Source: Hirundichthys speculiger (taxonomy: Eukaryota > Chordata > Actinopteri > Beloniformes > Exocoetidae). From it: a DNA stretch of 64,000 bases. The notes beneath the pieces were generated by a model. It was not told the DNA's origin and did no database searches. It was given only the letters and a program-made list of their open reading frames with translations. Made by a program: the position numbers and the translations under genes. Of the stretch, positions 21,563-34,200 are shown in pieces. The stretch's first letter is position 1. Every line of letters starts with the position of its first letter. Location: assembly GCA_018398805.1 (NCBI GenBank), contig JAGFBZ010000911.1:186001-250000 (forward strand), read 5' to 3'.

Positions 21563-21918
21563 GGTGGGACCACCTGTCTGGACCACCTGTCTGAACCACC
21601 AGTCTGGACCACCTGTCTGGACCACCTGTCTGAACCACCAGTCTGGACCACCTGTCTGAACCACCTGTCTGAACCACCTGTCTGGACCACCTGTCTGAAC
21701 CACCAGTCTGGACCACCTGTCTGAACCACCAGTCTGGACCACCTGTCTGAACCACCTATCTGAACCACCTCTGAACCACCTGTCTGAACCACCTGTCTGA
21801 ACCACCTGTCTGGACCACCTGTCTGAACCACCTATCTGAACCACCTGTCTGGACCACCTGTCTGAACCACCTGTCTGAACCACCTGTCTGGACCACCTGT
21901 CTGAACCACCTGTCGTCT
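21563..21918. repeat. 13-bp minisatellite (ACCACCTGTCTGA/G)
   Basis: About 27 units of CCACCTGTCTGAA / CCACCTGTCTGGA. Each holds a CACCTG E-box, so the array is a chance cluster of more than 20 E-boxes. Confidence 0.95.
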
Positions 21919-22227
21919 CTGTAGAAACGTTTTTATTGTAACTTTAGTCAGAAACTGAAACTTTTCGCAGCTTTAATGTTTCAGTGACTTTATTGCGGCT
22001 TTATATCCTGTAATCTCAGCGTTTGTTCTGAAATAAATATCAACTTTCACTAAGTTACAACAATGTAGCAACAAAATTCTATAAATTATAACTTTCTGTC
22101 CTAAAATCACAGTCTTGTTCTAAAATCTCAAACTTCACAAAACTTGTTGACTGATTGATGGATGAAGGATTCTGGGTAAAGGGGGTGGAGCTCCAGCTCA
22201 TCTGTCCTGTTTGTGTGTTTGAAACAG

Positions 22228-22279
22228 GTGATGCCTGAAGGATCTCGTAGCTCCGCCTCTCACAGCTCCATGGCTGAAG
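22228..22279 (+). CDS. plekhg3: plekhg3 first coding exon (start codon 22231)
   Basis: GAAACAG|GTG ATG provides an acceptor immediately before the ATG. It encodes [16 protein letters not shown] and ends in phase 1 at GAAG|GTAAGA, which joins exactly to the next exon ([12 protein letters not shown]). A second Met (position 14) could also start translation. Confidence 0.7.
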
Positions 22280-25200
22280 GTAAGACCCCAGAACTGGAAC
22301 CTGGACACGCCTGGGGTTTCTGGAGGGACCGGGTCCTCCAGGGACGAGGTCCTCCGGGGACCGGGTCTTCAGGGGACAAGGTCTTCAGGGGATGGGGTCC
22401 TCAGGAGACCTGTTCCTCAGGGGACCGGGTCTACAGGGCACCGGGTCTACAGGGGACCCAGTCTTCAGGGAACCAGGTCTACAGGGAACCGGGTCTTCAG
22501 GGAACCAGGTCTACAGGGAACCGGGTCTTCAGGTTCTTGTTCTGTGTGTTGGTTGGTTTTAATTGTGTGAAGCAGTAAAGACCGTCGAACCTGCAGAGAT
22601 GAATGAAACCCAGCTGAGGTTCTGGAAGATTCTTCCCTGAGTTTGAAGCACTCAGACTGAGCAGGTGGTTCTGGTTCTGGGTTTGTGGTTGAGCTGAACC
22701 AGAGCAGATTCAGATAATGGATCAGAGATGAGGATGATCAGGTCTGGTCAGATGGAAACTTCCAGAACTGCGGGCCGTCCTGCAGTTGATCCAGGATTTG
22801 TGGGTCTGAGAGCTCTTTGTCTGCCAGAATCAGAGGCCTCTTTCTTCTCCGGGGGGGACGGTGTCTCATTGGCCGACTGCTGGACAAAAGATGAGTGTCT
22901 GTGGAGCAGCTGGGGGCGGAGCTAACAGCACACCTGTGACGCAGGTGTGTGAGATGGAACCGTGAGCCCAGAGTCCTGTTGCTGAGACCGGTCAGTGGAC
23001 CTGGTCCTGGTTCTGGACCAGTTCTGTGATGTTCACCAGAAAAAAACTCCACTTCAGTTCCAGGGAAACTGGAGCTCCTTTGGACCAGAACTCCTCTGGT
23101 CCTGGACCAGTTCTGGAGGGTCTAAAGTTGTTAGTGAAGCTCTGAAGGCTCAGCAGCTCCCTGTGGTGGACCAGGGCTGGTGTCCTGGTTCAGTTCTGGT
23201 TCAGGTCTGGTTCAGTTCTGTTTCAGGTCTGGTCCAGTTCTGGTTCAGTCCTGGTTCAGTCCTGGTTCAGGTCTGGTCCAATTCTGGTCCAGTTCTGTTT
23301 CAGGTCTGGTTCAGTCCTGGTTCAGTTCTGGTCCAGTTCTGGTTCAGTCCTGGTTCAGTCCTGGTTCAGGTCTGGTCCAACTCTGGTCCAGTTCTGGTTC
23401 AGGTCTGGTTCAGTTCTGGTCCAGTTCTGGTTCAGTCCTGGTTCAGGTCTGGTTCAGTTCTGGTCCATTTGTGGTTCAGGTCTGGTCCAGTTCTGGTCCA
23501 TTTCTGGTTCAATTCTTGTTCAGTCCTGGTTCAGGTCTGGTTCAGTTCTGGTCCAGGTCTGGTTCAGTTCTGGTTCAGTCCTGGTCCAGTTCTGGTCCAG
23601 TTCTGGTTCAGTTCTGGTTCAGTAATAGTTCAGGTCTGGTTGGCCGACTGCCAATTTCTGGTCCAGGTCTGTTTCAGGTCAGATTCAGTTCTGGTTCAGG
23701 TCTGGTTCAGTTCTGGTCCATTTGTGGTTTAGGTCTGGTCCAGTTCTGGTCCATTTCTGGTTCAATTCTGGGGCAGTCCTGGTCCAGTTCTGGTTCAGGT
23801 CTGGTTCAGTTCTGGTCCAGGTTTGGTCCAGGTCTGGTTCAGTTCTGGTTCAGTCCTGGTTCAGGTCTGGTTGGCCCACTGCCGATTTCTGGTTCAGTCC
23901 TGGTTCAGGTCTGGTTCAGGTCTGGTTCAGTTCTGGTCCAGGTCTGGTTCAGTTCTGGTTCAGTCCTGGTTCAGGTCTGGTTGGCCGACTGCCGATTTCT
24001 GGTTCAGGTCTGTTTCAGGTCTGGTTCAGTTCTGGTTCAGGTCTGGTTCAGTTCTGGTCCATTTGTGGTTCAGGTCTGGTCCAGTTCTGGTCCATTTCTG
24101 GTTCAATTCTGGGGCAGTCCTGGTCCAGTTCTGGTTCAGGTCTGGTTCAGTTCTGGTCCAGGTTTGGTCCAGGTCTGGTTCAGTTCTGGTTCAGTCCTGG
24201 TTCAGGTCTGGTTCAGGTCTGGTTCAGTTCTGGTCCAGGTCTGGTTCAGTTCTGGTTCAGTCCTGGTTCAGTTCTGGTTCAGTTCTGGTTCAGTTCTGGT
24301 CCAGTTCTGGTTCAGTTTTTGTCCAGTTCTGGTTCAGGTCTGGTTCTGGGATGATCGTTAAACAGTCTGAGATAAAAGTTAAATAAAAAAAGTCAAATAA
24401 ATCTTAAGTTTTAACTTTTAGAAGTCAGAAATTTACATGAATGTTGTTAATTTGATTTAAAAATGAAGCATCTTTGATGATAAAATTACAAAAATGAAGT
24501 TTTAAATTCATGAGAAAAACATTAAACTAGATATTAAAACACTAAAAAACAAAGAAGTGATTTAAAAAGTCAGTCCAGAGCCAGAAGCCTGAACCGTCCA
24601 ACCTCGCTGCTCAGGGAAGAAGAGCTGTAGAGGCTCTGAGCGAAGACGAAAACCTCCCAGTCCTGACGATGCCCAGTTATCCTAAACACTACTGACTACC
24701 TGCTAAAGCCTCCACGCTACCAACGATGCTAACAGCTACGAAACCCTGAACCCAGACCCATCCAGCGGGTACAAAAAGAAGGTGATACAATGACTACAGG
24801 CCTCAGTACCTCAAACTACCCACAAGACACCATTCCATGTCTATATGGACTCCCCAAGATCCATAAAGAAGGGGTCCCACTCAGACCCATCATCACTAGC
24901 ATAAACTCAGTGACGATATTGCAAAGCATGTAGCTAACATTTTAGCTCCTCTGGTGGGTAACACACCACACCACATACACAACTAGCATGAATTTGCTGA
25001 CAAAATCTGGGGTCTGAAACCATGGTAACATATGATGTAACATCCTTATTCACTTGCATCCTTATCAGGGAAGCAGTGGAAACGGTGAGGCATCATCTTA
25101 CACGGGACAGTACATTACCGGACAGAACAAATTTACCAGTTACTGCAGTTGTGCCTTAACACCACACACTTCCAGTTTAACAGCAGTTTTTACGGACATT

Positions 25201-28200
25201 GTGGCAAACCTATATATGGAAAGAATAGAACAAAAGGCACTGAGCTCGTACAAGGGTACATCACCAAGCCACTGGTTCAGATATGTGGATGACACATGGG
25301 TGAAAATCAAATCACAGGAACTAGAGGCTTTTTACTGAGCACATCAACTCAGAGGACAAGAACATCGAAGTTCACTAAGAAGATGTTCATGACAACCACC
25401 TTCCTTTCTTAGACTGTGATGTACACTTGGATGAGAACACTTGCCTCCATATCGGGGTTTACAGAAAACCCACACACACAGACCAATATCTTCTGTTCAA
25501 CTCACATCACCCTCTGGAACACAAACTGGAAGTTACCAGAACCGCACAGGGCTGATAAGGTTCCTACCACTACGCAGGCAAAGGAACAGGAACACAAACA
25601 TGTGAGGAGGGCGTTGGAAACTTCTGGACGTTCAACAGAACAAAACGATCCAACAAGAACAATATCTCAGAGAGGGCTGAGGAAGGTAACAAGCGCAGGA
25701 ACATTGTCATACACTACGTGTCCGGGGTGTCTGAAAAACTCTGGAGAATTTTCAATCAACACCAAGTTCCTGTGTGTTTCAAACCAGGTAACACTCTCAG
25801 GCAAAAACTAGTTCACCCCAAAGACAGGGTACCCCACACGCAAAAAAGTAATTTGGTATATGCTGTCCAATGCAGTGAGGAATCCAAAGACTCATACATT
25901 GGGGAAACCAAACAACCACTGAACAAACGCATGGCTCAACACAGAAGGGCAAACTCCTCAGGTCCAGTTTCTGCTGTTTATGTTCATGTAAAGGTGAAGG
26001 CTCACTCTTTTGAGGACAAAAATGTGAAAATCTTGGACAGAGAGGACAGATGGTTTGAGAGAGGAGTAAAAGAATCCATCTACGTTAAAGTAGAGAAGCC
26101 GTCTCTAAACAGGGGAGGTGGTTTAAGATTCCATCTATCTAACATTTACAACGCAGCCCTCGCTACTGTTCCTAAGAGACTGAATAACAACGACTGCCCG
26201 AAATTAAACTCACGTTGCTCAAAGAAACATAATGACAGTCGTTCACTGGTAACCACACCTCATGCCTAACGACTGTTGTCCACCAGTGGCCCGACTCACT
26301 CCTAACGACTGTTGTCCACTAGTGGTCCCACCCACCCCTTACGACTGTTGTCCACCAGTGGTCCCACTCACTCCTAACGACTGTTGTCCACTAGTGGTCC
26401 CACCCACTCCTAACGACTGTTGTCCACCAGTGGCCCGACTCACTCCTAACGACTGTTGTCCACTAGTGGTCCCACCCACTCCTAACGACTGTTGTCCACT
26501 AGTGGTCCCACCCACCCCTAATGACTGTTGTCCACCAGTGGCCCGACTCACTCCTAACGACTGTTGTCCACCAGTGGTCCCACCCACTCCTAACGACTGT
26601 TGTCCACTAGTGGTCCCACCCACTCCTAACGACTGTTGTCCACTAGTGGTCCCACCCACTCCTAACGACTGTTGTCCACCAGTGGCCCGACTCACTCCTA
26701 ACGACTGTTGTCCACCAGTGGTCCCACCCACTCCTAACGACTGTTGTCCACTAGTGGTCCCACCCACTCCTAACGACTGTTGTCCACTAGTGGTCCCACC
26801 CACTCCTAACGACTGTTGTCCACTAGTGGTCCCACCCACTCCTAACGACTGTTGTCCACCAGTGGCCCGACTCACTCCTAACGACTGTTGTGGGTGGTGG
26901 GTGTACACCTCCACAGAGGATAAAAACCTAAGTCTGACTAGTGTGGACTAGTCAGACTGATGCGTTGAGAACTGATGGATAAGAGGCAAAACGTCTTCTA
27001 GACAAATCTAAGTCCAGCTGCCTTTGATTCAGTTGTTACGAGAATAAAAAGTTAGAAATTTAACAGAAGACGTTTTAATTTGATCAGGTTTCATCAAGTT
27101 GAACCTGAGTTCAGTCTGGAGTTTATAAATGGATAAATGTCACATTTACAAGGCAAGGATTGATTAATCATTTTTTAAAGAATAAAAGCACATTTATGTA
27201 ACAGGTGTCGATGTTAAAAGATGATAAATGAATTTGAATAGTCTTGAATTGAGCAGAAAACAGCTTATCTGGATCATTTTATCAATTTACCAAAGTTACA
27301 GAATGTATCAGAAAAAGAAGCAAATTTAGAAAATAAAATCAAGGTAAAAAGTTAGGTAAAAAGTTTAAAACGAGTTAAAAAGATCAAAGTTAGAGATGTT
27401 TTCATCTGGATACGATCAATAAACCTGGTCCACATCTGACGGACAAGGTCCAGGTCCAGGTGGAGGTTCTGGTTTTGTTCCAGGTCCAGGTCTTGGTCCA
27501 GGTGGAGCTTCTGGTCCTGGTTCTGGTTGTGGTCCAGGTCCAGGTGGAGGTTCTGGTTTTGGTCCAGGTCCAGGTCCAGTTGGAGGTTCTGGTCTAGGTC
27601 CAGGTGGAGGTTCTGGTTCTGGTTTTGGTCCAGGTGGAGGTTCTGGTTTTGGTCCAGGTGGAGGTTCTGGTTCTGGTCCAGGCCCAGTTGGAGGCTCCTT
27701 GCTGGCTGGAAGCGTCTCGTCACCTCCAGCAGGTGGTGTCTCAGTCAGCTCCTCCCTCTGAAGCTAATTGGATTAAGCCCCGCCTCCTCCCTCCGTCCTT
27801 CACGTCAGTTTCAGCAGGTAGGACTCTGTCTAACCAAACATACCAGCAGAGACTCCGTCTGTCCTGGTTCTGGTTTCAGTGTGGCTCTCCTTCTCTGCAG
27901 ACGGTGCTCCCTTTAAGGTAGGCTGGGATTTTTAGACCTTCCTGTAGGTGAACTGGACCTGGTCCTGGATTCTGTGGTACCTCTGAGCCAGAACCAGACT
28001 GGGTTTGTGTTCGGGGCATCTGTGTGGTTGGTTTTAGTGGACTGACCGATCCAGAGACACCTGCTGCTTAAATGGGAGGTTTTTTGAATAGAGTCTGGTT
28101 GGGGGTTGTTCACCTGCAGGGCAGCAGTTCTCTCATGGTCGGTCCCTGAAGGTCAGAGCTCTGAATGGAGCCGCCTACTTAAATCAGAGGTTTTTTGAAC

Positions 28201-31200
28201 AGAGTCTGGTTGGGGGTCTTCTCAGGGCAGCAGCTCTTTCATGGTCAGAGCGCTGAATGTCCCTGTAGCACCAGCTAGCAGAGAGAAGGGAAACCTGGAT
28301 ATTGATCTGATTATTTGATATCGGTCCCAGCAGGAGGAGAGTGTGTGTGTGTGTGTGTGTCCTGTCTCTCTGTGAAGCTAATCTCAGGTCACATGACTCT
28401 TAATCGCCATGGGAACCAGCTGACTGTAACTGTGTTATATAAGACAAGGACCTGTGATGTCATTTATGCTTCGTCATCACCATGGCAACAGATGTTGGTT
28501 ATGCTGACTTGCTACTGGCTGAACTGGTATGTACTGGTGTGTACTGGTGTATACCGGTGTGTACTGGGGTGTATTAGGGTGTACTGGTGTCTGACTGAAG
28601 CAGAAACTAGAATCATGTGGGCGGTCCTAAACATCTCCTAAATGCTTCCAGTGACACTGTTAACATTGGCTAACAGATGCTAACAGCTAACAAATGCTAA
28701 CAGCCAACAGATACTAACAGCTAACGGATGCTGAAGTATCTGATTGGAGATGTGTGGAATAATTTGGTTGTTGAGCTGTTCTGTTCCAGGGGTCTGTTGA
28801 CGGTTCCAGGGGTCTGTATACGGTTCCTGGGGTTGGTCTTTTGACGGTTCCTGGGGTCTGTTGACGGTTCCTGGGGTTGGTCTGGTAACAGTTCCTGGGG
28901 TCTGTTGACGGTTCCTGGGGTCTGCTGACGGAGCAGCTGATTGGTTGGTGCTCAGTTAGCTGCTGTTGTTGGTTTAATCTTCTGTGTTCTGGATTAGGCG
29001 GCGCCTCATCCTCATTAGTTCAGATTAAACATGAACTGACATGTTCCTGACATGTGAGGACGTCCCTGAACAACCTCCAAGCAAATGTCCTGCTGCCATT
29101 TAAAGACACGCTGCCTTCAGGGACAGCAGTTGGGCTCTGATCCCAGACCGGTTCTTGTTCCTGATGGACTAGACCGGTTCCTGCTGGACAAGACCGGTTT
29201 CTGTTGAACTAGACCAGTTCCTGCTGGACTAGACCGGCTCCTGCTGGAGTAGACCGGTTCCTGCTGGAGTAGACCGGTTCCTGCTGGACTAAACCGGCTC
29301 CTGCTGGAGTAGACCGGCTCCTGCTGGACTAGATCGGTTCCTGCTGGAGTAGACCGGTTCCTGCTGGACTAGATCGGTTCCTGCTGGAGTAGACCGGCTC
29401 CTGCTGGAGTAGACCGGTTCCTGCTGGAGTAGACCGGTCCCTGCTGGACTAGATCGGTTCCTGGTGGACTAAACCGGTTTCTGTTGGACTAGACCGGCTC
29501 CTGCTGGACTAGACCGGCTCCTGCTGGACTAGACCGGCTCCTGCTGGAGTAGACCGGTTCCTGATGGACTAGACCGGCTCCTGCTGGAGTAGACCGGTTC
29601 CTGATGGACTTACACCGGATCCTGCTGGGGTAGACCGGATCCTGCTGGGGTAGACCGGATTCCTGCTGGACTAGACCGGTTCCTGATGGACTTAGACCAG
29701 TTCCTGCTGGACTAGACCGGCTCCTGCTGGAGTAGACCGGTTCCTGCTGGACTAGATCGGTTCCTGGTGGAGTAGACCGGTTCCTGCTGGACTAGATCGG
29801 TTCCTGCTGGACTAGATCGGTTCCTGCTGGACTAGACCGATTCCTGCTGGCGTGCAGGAGCTCTGACACTGGTAATCCCCTTCCCCACAGACCTGCAAGA
29901 GGACCATGTGTTCATCTGTTTACCTGCTGCTGCTGCTCAACCTGTGACTCACCTGCTGATCCCTGGTCACAGGAAGTGATGTCATTCAGGTGCAGTGAGT
30001 TGGTTCAGATGGAATCTGTGGGTTTTGGACCAGAACTGAGGTCAGAACCCCCAGACATGTTTGGGTCTAAACCAGTATCTGAGCGGGTCTGACTGGCACG
30101 TTGACATTCAGGTCACCAGGTCATGGTTCTGTCCATTAGACTGGGGGGACTCTGTCCTTCTGTGACATCATACTGGCCCAGAACTGGGACCAGAACTGAG
30201 ACCTGAACTGAGACCTGAACTGGACCAGAACTGACCCAGAACTGAGACCTGAACTGGACCAGAACTGGACCTGAACTGAGACCTGAACTGCCTGAACTGG
30301 ACCTGAACTGGGTCTGAACTGGGTCTGAACTGACACCTGAACTGAGACCTGAACTGGGTCTGAAATGGACCTGAACTGGACCAGCTGGACCTGAACTGAG
30401 ACCAGAACTGAGACCTGAACTGGACCAGAACTGGACCTGAACTGGGTCTGAACTGGACCAGAACTGACACTTAAACTGAGACCTGAACTGGACCTTAACA
30501 GAGACCTGAACTGAGACCTGAACTGGACCAGAAGTGGACCTGAATTGGACCAGAACTGAGACCAGAACTGAGACCAGCTGGACCTGAACTGAGACCAGAA
30601 CTGAGACCTGAACTGGACCAGAACTGGACCTGAACTGGGTCTGAACTGGACCAGAACTGACACTTGAACTGAGACCTGAACTGGACCTTAACTGAGACCT
30701 GAACTGAGACCTGAACTGGACCAGAACTGGACCTGAACTGGACCAGAACTGAGACCAGAACTGAGACCAGCTGGACCTGAACTGGACCTGAACTGAGACC
30801 TGAACTGGACCAGAACTGAGACCAGAACTGAGACCTGAACTGGACCAGAACTGGACATTAGATTGGCTTTTTTGTGTATTTGTGGTGAATTAGGGGCGTG
30901 GTCTGGAGCTCATCTGCTTACGGTGGTCTGAAGGGTCTTCAGAAACCGTCTGATGGACCCTGAGCGGTGGTGGAGCATCTCCAGCAGCGTTTCAGACGCT
31001 CCTCAGACCAGCTCCTGGTGGCGGTGGAGGTCTGTCACATCGTGACGACACGTCGGAGATGAACAGCTCCTTTGTGTCCCTGGAACAGCTGGTCATTGTT
31101 CTAGCGTAGCCCCGCCCCCCTGAGACGCTCCGTGACACAAACAAACAAACCCAGAAGGCTTTCAGATCCTCACAGACGGCGGTTCTGTCCCACACTCAGA

Positions 31201-34200
31201 CTGAAAGCAGACGCAGTTCTGCAGACGGACAGGAAGTGTTCTGGTTTCAGTTTGAGACGGCGACCCCTGCTGGTGGAGGCGGGATCAGACAGAGACCAGG
31301 TCTGCTCAAAAATGACATCACTGCTCTCGGATCAGCAGCGAGGCGTTTGGATGAAGATCACAGCAGGAGAGGAAACCTGCTGCTGAGCTGTGGGCTTTCT
31401 TCAAGGACGTATCCGAGGAACGGCTTCAGGGATCTGGGTGATTGACAGCTCTGTGGAGTCATCACAGCCAATAGAATCACTCCAGAGATCAAGATCATCC
31501 AGTCAGAACCAAGAAAGACTGGACTCCTCCCAACATGGTGACACGTTGTTTCAGGGTCTGCAGAGATGGTCCAGAGATGGAAGATGGACCTGGGTTAGGG
31601 TTGGGGTTGAAATTAGTTAGGGTTAGGGTTAGGATTAGGGTTAGGGTTTGGGGTTAGGATTAGGGTTAGGGAGTATCAACAACCAGTGGAACCGCCTCCA
31701 CAAGCCCACATCACAGAAGGCATCTCTGCCATCACCATGGCGACACATTTACAGGTGGAGGTTAATGGAAGTACTGGGCTGGTGGTCCTGGTTTCAGTGG
31801 TGGAGGTCAGAGGTCAAAGCTGGACTGGAGTTTTAGCTTGAACTGGCTCCAGTAAACCAGACTAGAACTCCTCTGAGAGTCCGTTTGGGTTTTTCTGGAC
31901 TGACCCGAGACTGTGACGGTTTAGAAACCGGAAATAAAACCTGACAAACACAGGAGTCCTCCTTCCCTAACTCCTCCTCTGATCCCTCCTTTCCTAACTC
32001 CTCCCCTGATCCCTCCTTCCCTAACTCCTGCTCCTCTTATCCTTCTTTCTCCTAACTTCTCTACTGATTTATCGTTCATTAACTCCTCCTCTGATCCTTC
32101 CTTTCTTAACTCCTCTGGTCCCAGAACCCCTCCTCTGGTCCCAGAATCCCTCCTCTGGCCCCAGAACTCCTCCTCTGGCCCCAGAACTCCTCCTCCCCAT
32201 CAGCCCCAGAACCCCTCCTTCGGTCCCAGAACTCCTCCTCTGGTTCCAGAACTCCTCCTCTGGTCCCAGAACACCTCCTCCTGTCCCAGAACACCTCCTC
32301 TGGACCAGACTCTCTGGGTCATTTGTGTGTGTCTGAAGCTGCAGCAGAGCTGGTGCGGTTTCTCAGTTCCTGAGGAGGTTTCTGTTTTGGACCGGTGATG
32401 GGGTACCAGAGGAGTCTGTGGAGGAGTCTGGCTGGAGGAGGGGGAGCAGAGGTGGCTGTGGTGAGGTGCTCCTGTTCAGAGGAGGAGGTGAAGATCTCCT
32501 TCAGGAGGGTCGTGGAGGATCGGCGGCTCAGACGGCCGTTTGTTCGCCGCTGGTTCGGTGAGTTTGTGATGTTGAAGCCTGTTCATGGTTCTGCTGTGAG
32601 GCTCGGCCCGCTGGCAGCTGTTTGAAAGTCAACTCTGAGCTCTGATTGGTCGGCTCTTATCAGTCTGGACACGCCCCCACTTCCTACAGGGTCAGTGTAA
32701 CGCCTCGCTGGCAGGAGGCCAGCAGCTAACGGACGGAGGACAGCTGTTTTCATTCAAACACAGTCCTCCTCCCCTTTCTCCTCCTCCGCTTCCTTCTCCT
32801 CCTCCTCGTCTTTCTTCTCCTCCTCCTCTTTCTTCTCTTACTCCTCCTTTCTTCTCCTCCTCCTTCTTCTTCTCATCTCCTTCTTCTCCTCCTCTTTCTT
32901 CTCCTTCTTCTCCTCTTTCTTCTCCTCCTCCTTCTCCTCCTCTTCTTTCTTCTCCTCCTCCTCTGCTGTCATGTGAAGATCAGATCAGAACCAGAATCCA
33001 GCTGCACCAACAGAATTCATTTAAGACCTCAGTGGACATAAACACCTTCAGTCTCTGAATACAGCAGACTGGACCCCAGAGAACCAGACTGGACCCCAGA
33101 GAACCAGACTGGACCCCAGAGAACCAGACTGGACCCCAGAGAACCAGACTGGACCCCAGACAGACCCCTGGATCTGGTCCTTGACCGAGTCCCCAGGCTT
33201 TGTTTCTTTTGTCAGTTCAGATCCGGTCCTCCAGACAGACGTGGGTTCATGAAGAGATCATCTCTGTTTATATCTGAGAGACATGATAGGAAGGATCATT
33301 GGTGTCCCGTCCTTCTAACCAGACTGGAGGTTCTCAGCTGGTGTCCTGGAGGTGGTGGAGGAGGAGACAGATGTTGTCCAGGTCTCTGCTGCTCCACAAC
33401 CTCCAGCTGTTCCTGCTACAGACGTCTGTTCACCATCCAGCTGCCCCGTCGTCATGGAGATAAACCCGCCCACAGAGTCTCTGCAGGGATGTGATTGGTC
33501 CCCTGAGACTCCTGGACGTGGTCCAGCTGCTGGTCTCCAAAAGGACCTGCAGCAGGTTCAGACTAGAGCTGCGTCTGGATATCTAGATGAATCAAATCAT
33601 GAAGTTTATAAAATCACATGTCTGAAAACCCAAAACCTTTGTGTCCAACTGCAGGTATTTACAGAGAAACTCCAGATGTTCCTTAACATCTGGAAACATT
33701 TGTGTTTCTGGAGTAACAACTGTTGACATATTTGAAAAAAATAGCTGAGTTTCTGATTTAGTTCTGGTTTCTGCTCAGCTTCCTCCTTTCAGCCAGTTAA
33801 ATTCTGCTTCACTTCTCCAGGACCTGACGGGTCCAAACATCTGGTGGTGGACCTCAGTTCTGCAGTCAACACTGAGGGACTAGTTGGGTGTCAGGACACA
33901 GTTCAGAATCTAATGATTTCTACCTCTCAGAAACCTCCTCCAGGTCCTGGATTGGACCAGGGTTCTGGTTATCTGGTGCTGGAGTCTTGGAACGTTGGGT
34001 TTCTCTGTGGAGCAGCTCTCCTTCATGTCTGTTGGTTGAACAGGACATGATTATGGATGTTCCAGTTAGAGCTGATAACGGTCAGCTGATGAACTTGATG
34101 AACTGTCTGTGCTGATGTCAGTGTTTCGTTGTTGGTCAGAGCTGGAGGAACAAAAACAAACTCCTCACACATCTGGAAGAATCTGCAGATGTGATGAAGA

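Noticed and set aside
23180..24386. 393-codon frame of [11 protein letters not shown] type
   Set aside because: By-product of an 11-bp satellite; three frames give nearly the same peptide.
26262..26951. 229-codon Cys-rich frame ([12 protein letters not shown] repeats)
   Set aside because: Looks like a secreted Cys-rich peptide but is a 36-bp tandem repeat in a dead Penelope element; the reverse strand is open too.
31606..31672. True chromosome end
   Set aside because: Only about 65 bp of degenerate TTAGGG with unique DNA and genes on both sides; interstitial, not terminal.
33352..33726. 124-codon frame starting [10 protein letters not shown] in the plekhg3 intron
   Set aside because: The peptide is not obviously repetitive and tempted me as an extra exon, but the acceptor and donor are poor, and the flanking exons already join in phase without it.
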